Assembly: GCA_002453315.1 (NCBI GenBank) | Contig: DKGO01000165.1 | Location: 1-11,503, forward strand | Source of the DNA: Caryophanales bacterium UBA6768 | GTDB lineage: Bacteria; Bacillota; Bacilli; Bacillales_D; Amphibacillaceae | Direction: 5' to 3' | Length of the DNA: 11,503 bases | Part shown: one piece after another, positions 1-5,658 of the stretch | Numbering within the stretch: the stretch's first letter is position 1 | Layout of the letters: each line of letters starts with the position of its first letter | Translations under genes and position numbers: made by a program | Notes under the pieces: generated by a model | The model's database searches: none | What the model was told of the DNA's origin: nothing | Seen by the model: only the letters and a program-made list of their open reading frames with translations

Positions 1-25
1 ATATGGTATATTCATAATTTTTCAT
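1..25 (-). CDS. 5' end of an unidentified gene downstream of the decarboxylase (cut by window edge)
   Basis: Only the first eight codons are present, reading M-K-N-Y-E-Y-T-I before the edge. The ATG at 25-23 is preceded by AAGGGG at 41-36 with a 10-nt gap. That ribosome site begins at the last base of the decarboxylase stop codon, so the two genes lie 16 nt apart and should be translated from one message driven by the sigma-54 promoter at 906-921. Too little protein is present to name a function. A dehydrogenase or transporter for the same metabolite would fit the context, but that is a guess. Confidence 0.5.
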
Positions 26-41
26 GTTAAAGCAACCCCTT

Positions 42-791
42 TTAAATTAACGTATCTAATACTTTACCCCATCCATTCTCATCATTTGCCAAGAAATCTG
101 TTATGGAAAACCCACCACCTAAAACTTTAATTGGATTGAGTTCTCCCAAAGGATCAGTTTGACCACTTGATAATTTTACTTTAGCTTTCCCTAACTCTTC
201 AGAAATCAAGGTACAATCAGCGGAATTATCTCTCGAAATAATGCGTTGTGAAAATATACCGGGACCTTCCGCCTTAGGTATCGTATGAATATTTAAATGT
301 GGAAACACTTTTAATCTTGGTAATTCTGTATCCATTTTCGCTGATAGATCACATTCAATTTCTATCAGTTTATTTCCATTTCTAGATGCTGTTCCTCTGA
401 CTATATTAGCTGACCTTTCTAACGTCATTTCTCCAATTTTTTTAGGATAACCCCATAACTCTCTTCCCGTAGCAACAGCAGCATCATTATCTTCATATTC
501 AAATAAATAATAACCACCGATTATATCTTTATACTTTGCTTGAATAATTATACCGCCATCCATGTATGGTAGTTTTTCACTTGTTCTAAAATCATTTACA
601 TACACCATTGCTAAGTTATTAACATACTCAAAAGGAGTTGGCTCTAAAAACTTCTTTATTACTAATTGGTCAATTTCTAACATTGCAAATAGTGTTTTAC
701 TTTCATTACATGAATAAGGAATTACAGGATCAGGGATTAACGGAGATTGAATCGGCATATTATTCCCTTTTTGTATTTTAAAGTTACTCAT
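42..791 (-). CDS. Acetoacetate decarboxylase family protein (ADC)
   Basis: A 249-aa cytoplasmic enzyme of the acetoacetate decarboxylase superfamily. Characterised ADCs convert acetoacetate to acetone and CO2 through a Schiff base on lysine. The signature is GRELWGYPKKIG at residues 109-120; Lys117 aligns with the catalytic Lys115 of the clostridial enzyme and Lys118 with its neighbour Lys116. The stretch at 93-108 (GYYLFEYEDNDAAVAT) is also typical. Length matches the family (about 245-250 aa). The ATG at 791 has a perfect AGGAGGA at 804-798, 6 nt upstream; an in-frame ATG at residue 12 has no such site. By a remembered ungapped alignment, clostridial Glu76 corresponds to Asp78 and Arg29 to Ser31, so the true substrate may be another beta-keto acid. 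It is the first gene after the sigma-54 promoter and the next gene follows after 16 nt. Family is sure; exact substrate is not. Confidence 0.88.
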   Translation of the reverse strand: MSNFKIQKGNNMPIQSPLIPDPVIPYSCNESKTLFAMLEIDQLVIKKFLEPTPFEYVNNLAMVYVNDFRTSEKLPYMDGGIIIQAKYKDIIGGYYLFEYEDNDAAVATGRELWGYPKKIGEMTLERSANIVRGTASRNGNKLIEIECDLSAKMDTELPRLKVFPHLNIHTIPKAEGPGIFSQRIISRDNSADCTLISEELGKAKVKLSSGQTDPLGELNPIKVLGGGFSITDFLANDENGWGKVLDTLI

Positions 792-905
792 TGTATTTCC
801 TCCTAATCAATAATAATTTAAATCATAGTAACTTTGTCCCTTTATCAATTAAAAACCCCCAAAACCATCTCCTTTCAAAACATTGAGACTTATTATACTA
901 CTTAA

Positions 906-921
906 TGCAAGATTTATGCCA
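906..921 (-). promoter_or_regulatory. Sigma-54 (SigL) -24/-12 promoter of the decarboxylase operon
   Basis: Read on the minus strand, 921-906 is TGGCATAAATCTTGCA, close to the sigma-54 consensus TGGCAC-N5-TTGCA with a single change. The invariant GG (920-919) and GC (908-907) are exactly 12 bp apart. Transcription should begin near 896, giving a leader of about 105 nt before the ATG at 791. The gene immediately upstream encodes a sigma-54 activator, which strongly supports the call. Confidence 0.85.
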
Positions 922-924
922 AAA

Positions 925-974
925 GTAAATAGTGCTGTATTAAGCCTTACCTAGCTTAATACAGCACTATTTAC
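925..974 (-). terminator. 21-bp perfect hairpin, probable terminator of the activator gene
   Basis: Arms 925-945 and 954-974 are perfect reverse complements (21 bp) around an 8-nt loop at 946-953. On the minus strand it lies 45 nt after the activator stop codon and is followed by only four T residues, so it is a terminator by position and stem but with a short T-tract. It ends 3 bp before the -24 element of the next promoter, so it would also insulate that promoter from read-through. A binding site for the activator is the alternative. Confidence 0.5.
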
Positions 975-995
975 ACTAATTTGATATATATTTTC

Positions 996-1007
996 GAGTA
1001 AATACTC
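996..1007. promoter_or_regulatory. Candidate upstream activating site for the sigma-54 activator
   Basis: A small dyad, GAGTA-AA-TACTC, lies about 105 bp upstream of the predicted start of the decarboxylase operon, in the usual distance range for enhancer sites of sigma-54 activators. It sits within a direct repeat, TTTTCGAGTA (991-1000) and TTTTCGGGTA (1009-1018), spaced by 18 bp. The call rests on position and symmetry only. Confidence 0.3.
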
Positions 1008-1019
1008 ATTTTCGGGTAC

Positions 1020-2450
1020 TTATTCTTTCTTTAGTTGCTTAACATCATAAATGATTGGATAAAGATTATATTTTTTGATTTTTCTACTCATGGATTGCTG
1101 TGGAACATTCAATTTTCTAGCCACCTTAGATATATTTCCATTATATTCAATTAAATATTCTGAAATTATTTCTTTTTCAACATTATCCAAATAGCTTTTT
1201 AAACTCTTATGTTGTTTAACAGCTTCTAATTTTGTGTTTTTTGTCATATCAGTATGATAATGTACAATATTAGGAATATTTAATTGTAGGTGATGTTTTT
1301 TTATGGTATCGCCTTCAACAACATTCATGGCCCTTTCAATTAAATTTCTTAATTCCCTAACATTACCTGGCCAATCATAATCAAATAAATAATCTAACAC
1401 ATCATTATCAACGCTTACAACATTTTTATTGAATTCCTGATTTAGATTTTTTATGAACTCAGAAATTAATAATGATATATCTTCTTTTCTTTCCCTTAGT
1501 GGTGGGATATGAAGGGGTATTACATTAATTCTATAATATAAATCTTCTCTTATTTTATTCTCCTGTAGTAATATTGATGGGTCTACATTTGTTGATGCAA
1601 TTAATCTAACATTAACTGATATTTCCTTATTATCTCCAACTCTTCTTACTTTCTTTTCTTGAATAACCCTTAATAATTTCGCTTGTAAAGAAAGTGACAT
1701 TGAATTTAATTCATCTAAAAAAAGAGTACCGTTATGGGCCAATTCAAACAAGCCAACTCTATCTTCAGCACCCGTGAAACCGCCCTTAACAGTACCAAAT
1801 AATATTCCCTCAAGCAGGGACTCGGGAATTGCTGCGCAATTTTGTGCTATAAATGGTGAATTTTCATTAAATGAATGTATGGCTTGGACAATTAATTCCT
1901 TCCCCGTACCTGTTTCCCCAAAAATTAATATAGATGACTTACTTTTTGATAAAACAGGAATAAGACCCTTCAATTCTTTTATTTGTTTACTCTCACCTAT
2001 AATAGAATCAACAGTATAAGGTTTTATTTCTTTTGATTTGTATTCGTTTGGTAAATATTTCTTTTGTATTGAAATTAACTTTTTATTTAAAAATAATACT
2101 TTTGAAACATCCTCAAATATTTCATAAACTCCTATCATTTTTTCATCGGAATACAAAGGGTATGTTGAACAAAGTGTAATTTGTCTCTTTCCATTAATGG
2201 TGACAAATTCATGTACTTTATCGGTAAATTCCTTTTTTGAATTCTTCACTTTAACAATGGTACTATCCTCATATTTCACACTTTTATAAACATCAAAAAT
2301 TGACTGACCAATTACCTCTTTATTAAATCCTAGGTGTTTTGCCGATTCATTAAAATAAACAATCTTAAAATCAAGACTATAAACAATCACACCTTCTCTT
2401 AATTGATTAAATACTTGTATTAAACTTTTCTTCGATAAAATTTCATTCAA
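1020..2450 (-). CDS. Sigma-54-dependent transcriptional activator (PAS - AAA+ - Fis-type HTH)
   Basis: A 476-aa bacterial enhancer-binding protein of the RocR/BkdR type. Residues 8-120 form an N-terminal PAS sensor (REGVIVYSLDFKIVYFNESA). Residues 149-380 are the AAA+ domain that remodels sigma-54 polymerase: Walker A GETGTGKE (178-185), a GAFTGA-loop variant GGFTGA (223-228), Walker B LFLDE (243-247), arginines in REDLYYR (301-307), and WPGNVRELRNL (360-370). Residues about 436-462 (NISKVARKLN..SMSRKIKKY) are the Fis-type DNA-binding helix-turn-helix. There is no response-regulator receiver domain, so control is probably by a small ligand bound to PAS. The start is TTG at 2450: GAGG lies 5 nt upstream (2459-2456), AAGGGG is just above it, and no in-frame ATG exists before residue 105. 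The gene ends about 100 bp upstream of the -24 element of the decarboxylase promoter, its most likely target. Confidence 0.93.
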   Translation of the reverse strand: MNEILSKKSLIQVFNQLREGVIVYSLDFKIVYFNESAKHLGFNKEVIGQSIFDVYKSVKYEDSTIVKVKNSKKEFTDKVHEFVTINGKRQITLCSTYPLYSDEKMIGVYEIFEDVSKVLFLNKKLISIQKKYLPNEYKSKEIKPYTVDSIIGESKQIKELKGLIPVLSKSKSSILIFGETGTGKELIVQAIHSFNENSPFIAQNCAAIPESLLEGILFGTVKGGFTGAEDRVGLFELAHNGTLFLDELNSMSLSLQAKLLRVIQEKKVRRVGDNKEISVNVRLIASTNVDPSILLQENKIREDLYYRINVIPLHIPPLRERKEDISLLISEFIKNLNQEFNKNVVSVDNDVLDYLFDYDWPGNVRELRNLIERAMNVVEGDTIKKHHLQLNIPNIVHYHTDMTKNTKLEAVKQHKSLKSYLDNVEKEIISEYLIEYNGNISKVARKLNVPQQSMSRKIKKYNLYPIIYDVKQLKKE

Positions 2451-2895
2451 AACAACCTCACCCCTTGGAAATCATTTTAAAATTCTCAACATTTGGGTAT
2501 TAATTCCCTATATAGCACCATCAAAACATCCAGAACTTTTAGAATCTTTCACTTATTTCTTACCTATATCAAATGAATCAATACAACTGGCTTGGAAGGA
2601 ATGTAATATAAAATAACAGATTAGAATTCGATGATGCCATTTTTAAGTAAGTATATGTTTGTTCGTGGGACGTCAGTGGTAAAGACTGATTTTTTTTATG
2701 AGCGAATTCGATTGCTTTTTTAGGGGAGAATTAGCTACACAAAAAATGTATGTACTTTTATATTTTGCAATTGATGTGTTAAATGATATTTTTAAATAAA
2801 AATTAATGTCATTAGTGAGGGAGGCCCTTGATCTATGTTATCTTTTGGCACTTGCTCGGCACTTTTATCTTTATCAACTAATTTAATTTAATATC
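2451..2895. other. Gene-free stretch between the activator and the tRNA
   Basis: No convincing gene is present. A frame on the plus strand from 2407 to 2616 stays open for 69 codons but has no ATG and partly opposes the activator's start. A dyad with one mismatch, GGGTATTAATTCCC (2495-2508), lies about 50 bp upstream of the activator start and could be an operator. A 5-bp hairpin with eight T (2673-2697) resembles a terminator with no gene before it. GAATTCGAT occurs twice, at 2624-2632 and 2704-2712. The stretch may be worn-down coding sequence, but no family is recognisable. Confidence 0.4.
2673..2697 (+). terminator. Weak terminator-like hairpin without an upstream gene
   Basis: TCAGT (2673-2677) pairs with ACTGA (2685-2689) across a 7-nt loop and is followed by eight T. 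The stem is short and no plus-strand gene precedes it, so it may be a relic or chance. Confidence 0.25.
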
Positions 2896-2923
2896 AAAAA
2901 AACTTGTATCCTTTGATACAAGT
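2896..2923 (-). terminator. Rho-independent terminator of tRNA-Val
   Basis: On the minus strand a 9-bp perfect stem, ACTTGTATC (2923-2915) with GATACAAGT (2910-2902), closes a four-base loop and runs straight into six further T (2901-2896). It lies 23 nt past the tRNA 3' end. The stem is AT-rich but perfect. Confidence 0.8.
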
Positions 2924-2946
2924 AACCTGAACTTATAGAAAAATGA

Positions 2947-3018
2947 TGGGCTGTACTGGGATCGAACCAGTGACCTCTTCGATGTCAACGAAGCGTTCTC
3001 CCGCTGAACTAACAGCCC
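2947..3018 (-). tRNA. tRNA-Val (anticodon GAC)
   Basis: A full cloverleaf of 72 nt can be drawn: acceptor stem GGGCTGT/ACAGCCC, D stem GTTC/GAAC with a 7-nt loop, anticodon stem CTTCG/CGAAG with loop TTGACAT, variable AGGTC, T stem ACTGG/CCAGT with loop TTCGATC, and discriminator A at 2947. The anticodon GAC (2986-2984) reads the valine codon GUC. CCA is not encoded (the next bases are TCA), so it must be added after transcription. The gene stands alone, with its own promoter upstream and terminator downstream, rather than in a tRNA or rRNA cluster. Confidence 0.95.
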
Positions 3019-3062
3019 TGTATTAATAATTTATCAACACATTGAACATTTGAACAACTATT

Positions 3063-3091
3063 ACTATATATAATTTCCCCATGGCTGTCAA
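3063..3091 (-). promoter_or_regulatory. Sigma-A promoter of tRNA-Val
   Basis: On the minus strand a perfect -35 TTGACA (3091-3086), a 17-bp spacer and -10 TATAGT (3068-3063) give a strong housekeeping promoter. The start would fall near 3056, about 38 nt before the tRNA. Confidence 0.8.
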
Positions 3092-3118
3092 TAAAATATA
3101 CTCCAGATAATTCTGTGA

Positions 3119-3792
3119 TAATCATCAGGTCAACACTTTTTTTAACCGGGTTATTTGATAGATTTAGTCTTAATCCTTACCTTCTATATTAATTTTACTC
3201 GGAGAAGGGCACGATTAAATCGTAATCTTACCTTCTACCTCAATTTTACACAGAGAAGGGCACGATTAAATCGTAATCCTTACCTTCTATATCAATTTTA
3301 CTCGGAGAAGGGCACGATTAAATCGTAATCCTTACCTTCTACGTCAATTTTACACAGAGAAGGGCACGATTAAATCGTAATCCTTACCTTCTATATCAAT
3401 TTTACTCGGAGAAGGGCACGATTAAATCGTAATCCTTACCTTCTATATCAATTTTACACAGAGAAGGGCACGATTAAATCGTAATCCCTACCTTCTACGT
3501 CAATTTTACTCGGAGAAGGGCACGATTAAACCGTAATCCTTACCTTCTATATCAATTTCACTCGGAGAAGGGCACGATTAAATCGTAATCCTTACCTTCT
3601 ACGTCAATTTCACACAGAGAAGGGCACGATTAAATCGTAATCCTTACCTTCTGCGTCAATTTTACACAGAGAAGGGCACGATTAAGCCGTAATCATCAGG
3701 TCAAGGTTTTCTTAACCCGATCATTTGATGAATTTCGTCTTAATCATCAGGGCAAGACCTTTTTTGACCAGATCATTTAAGGGATTTCGTCT
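3119..3792. repeat. Tandem array of thirteen ~52-bp repeat units (B-A x10-B-B)
   Basis: Thirteen head-to-tail units, each starting TAATC, fill this stretch without gaps: B1 3119-3170, A1 to A10 3171-3689, B2 3690-3740, B3 3741-3792. Eleven units are 52 bp and two (A2, B2) are 51 bp. Type A begins TAATCCTTACCTTCTA, has a more variable middle, and ends AGAAGGGCACGATTAAATCG. Within each A unit CCTTCT can pair with AGAAGG, and ACGATT-A-AATCGT is a perfect dyad across the unit junction. Type B begins TAATCATCAGG and ends with variants of GATTTCGTCT. A units differ at only a few positions. Stop codons close both strands quickly and the period is not a multiple of three, so it is not coding. There are no unique spacers and no adjacent cas genes, so it is not CRISPR. 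Function unknown. Confidence 0.95.
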
Positions 3793-3890
3793 TTGTCACA
3801 CTGCTGGTGACGCCCCAACTCAACATAAGTTTTTATTATTCCGGGGGGCCTATACAAACCCCTTCCATATCATTTCACTATTTTTTTGAT

Positions 3891-3896
3891 TATAAT
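3891..3896 (+). promoter_or_regulatory. Likely -10 element of the ABC exporter operon
   Basis: A perfect TATAAT lies 35 bp before the GTG start of the first exporter gene, with transcription expected near 3903. No good -35 is visible at 16-18 bp (TATCAT at best), so an activator or another -35 may be involved. Upstream, GTCAC (3795-3799) and GTGAC (3807-3811) form a dyad, and GGGG/CCCC runs at about 3843-3872 could pair; either might regulate. Confidence 0.4.
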
Positions 3897-3930
3897 AGAG
3901 AATGTATCCTGAATTATTTGGGGGATTTTT

Positions 3931-5658
3931 GTGCGAAATATTATATCATACTTAAAAAAATACACATTACATATTACCATTGCTTACGCGCTTACGGGTA
4001 TTGAGTTGGCTTCTGAGCTACTATTCCCTTTTTTTCTAGGGGTAATGATCAATAATGGGATTATCCAAAAGGATTTACAAAATATCACTTTTTGGGGAAT
4101 TTTTATGCTATCCCTTACCTTAATTACATTTGGCGCGGGAATTATCAATTCTTTTTATGCTTCATATGTCAGTACTTCATATGCGTATGATGTGAGAAAA
4201 ACAATGTTTGAAAAAATCCAACAATTTACGACTGATATTTTAATGAAACATCCAACATCATCTATTGTTACTAGATTTACGAACGATGTTCGTCAAATCC
4301 AGAATACGATTTTTATGGCTCTACGGATTATGACAAAGGCACCCTTAATGGTACTCGGTGGTGTTATGATGGCTTTTATCGTCAACGCAAAAATTGCGGC
4401 AATTTTTTTACTTACTGTGCCTGTGCTCGTGATTTTTTTACTTTGGGTCCTAAATAAAGGTAGCAATATGTTTAAAAAAGTACAACAAAACGTTGACAAA
4501 GTGAATCAATCGATTCAGGAAAACATCGCCGGAATCAGAGTGATTAAGGCCTTTGTTAGGAAAACCTTTGAAAAAAGTCGTTTCATGAAAATTAATAAAC
4601 AGTTAAAAAATGAGGCACAAACAGCTTTCCGTTTTGTGGAAGCCTCCATGCCAATATTACTTTTCATCATGAATCTAAGTTTACTTTTTATTTTATGGTA
4701 TGGAAATATTCAATCAGTAGCTGGGACTACAAATGTTGGTGACGTTGTCGCAATTGTTAACTATGCCCTAAGAATTGTGATGGCAATAATGATGTTTACG
4801 TTTATTGCTCTAGCCTTTTCACGTGCAAAAGCTTCTGCGGAAAGAGTTGATCTTATTTTAGAGGAGAAAACAGCCCCGATTCCCGAAAATAAAGGGAAAT
4901 CCCAAATAATTACAAAAGGCAAAATTACTTTTGATAATGTTTCTTTTACATATCCTGAATCAACGATTGTTGCATTGGACAAAATTTCCTTTACGATTAA
5001 ACCTAAAACAACATTGGCTGTAATTGGGGCTACCGGTTCGGGGAAAACTACACTTTTTCAACTAATCCCTCGTTTATATGATATTAAACAGGGTAATATT
5101 TTTATCGATAATATACCAATATCACAATACAGCACAAAAGAGTTACGTGATTATATCGGCTACGTACCACAAAGTCCGTTACTGTTTACTGGAACAATTA
5201 AGGAAAATATTACCTTTGGAAAAGAATTTGCCACAGATGATGAAATGATTCAAGCAGCAAAAACTGCCCAAATTCATGAAGCTATCATGCAGTTTCCCAA
5301 GCAATATCACACCGTCGTTGGCCAAAGGGGAGTCAACCTTTCTGGGGGACAAAAACAACGTATTTCAATTGCTCGTGCTCTCATACGCCAACCAAAAATA
5401 TTAATGTTTGATGACAGTACAAGTGCTTTAGACATGGCAACTGAAGCAAAATTACTCCAAGCATTACACCGATACAATTGTACAACATTAATGATTACAC
5501 AAAAAATTATCACTGCCCAAAAAGCGGACACCATTTTGTTGTTAGATGAAGGAAAGATTCTAGCAAATGGATCACACGAGGAGCTTATAAATTCATCTCG
5601 TTTATATAATGATATTGTTACTTCTCAAGCTGAAAAGGAGCTACCATCATATGGCTAA
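3931..5658 (+). CDS. Heterodimeric ABC exporter subunit with degenerate ATPase site (YfiB-like)
   Basis: A 575-aa half-transporter: six membrane helices (about residues 14-40, 51-78, 133-152, 153-175, 236-258, 270-297) fused to a C-terminal ATPase. Walker A is GATGSGKT (366-373), the Q-loop glutamine is 414, and the signature LSGGQ (470-474) is canonical. Walker B ends FDD, with Asp495 where the catalytic glutamate is expected, and Gln524 (ITQK) replaces the switch histidine. This Asp plus Gln pattern is that of the degenerate subunit in heterodimers such as TM287/288 and BmrCD. The partner is the next gene, overlapping by 8 bp. Pair lengths of 575 and 605 aa resemble B. subtilis YfiB and YfiC (from memory). 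The GTG start at 3931 follows GGGGGA after 5 nt. Probably drug or lipid export at the membrane; substrate unknown. Confidence 0.92.
   Translation: MRNIISYLKKYTLHITIAYALTGIELASELLFPFFLGVMINNGIIQKDLQNITFWGIFMLSLTLITFGAGIINSFYASYVSTSYAYDVRKTMFEKIQQFTTDILMKHPTSSIVTRFTNDVRQIQNTIFMALRIMTKAPLMVLGGVMMAFIVNAKIAAIFLLTVPVLVIFLLWVLNKGSNMFKKVQQNVDKVNQSIQENIAGIRVIKAFVRKTFEKSRFMKINKQLKNEAQTAFRFVEASMPILLFIMNLSLLFILWYGNIQSVAGTTNVGDVVAIVNYALRIVMAIMMFTFIALAFSRAKASAERVDLILEEKTAPIPENKGKSQIITKGKITFDNVSFTYPESTIVALDKISFTIKPKTTLAVIGATGSGKTTLFQLIPRLYDIKQGNIFIDNIPISQYSTKELRDYIGYVPQSPLLFTGTIKENITFGKEFATDDEMIQAAKTAQIHEAIMQFPKQYHTVVGQRGVNLSGGQKQRISIARALIRQPKILMFDDSTSALDMATEAKLLQALHRYNCTTLMITQKIITAQKADTILLLDEGKILANGSHEELINSSRLYNDIVTSQAEKELPSYG

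Noticed and set aside
1774..2019. Plus-strand frame of 81 aa inside the activator gene
   Set aside because: It is antisense to the Walker A and GAFTGA region of a well-supported gene.
2407..2616. Plus-strand open frame of 69 codons ending in a plausible-looking peptide
   Set aside because: It has no ATG or ribosome site, partly opposes the activator start, and I recognise no family.
2846..2861. Plus-strand sigma-54-like element TGGCAC-N5-CGGCA
   Set aside because: The GG and GC spacing is right, but the -12 part is poor and no plus-strand gene follows before 3931.
3171..3689. CRISPR-like array (about 37-bp conserved block with 15-bp variable block)
   Set aside because: The putative spacers are too short and almost identical between units, and no cas gene is in the window.
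3807..4004. Plus-strand frame of 65 aa overlapping the exporter start
   Set aside because: It has no ribosome site, covers the promoter, and overlaps the first exporter gene in another frame.
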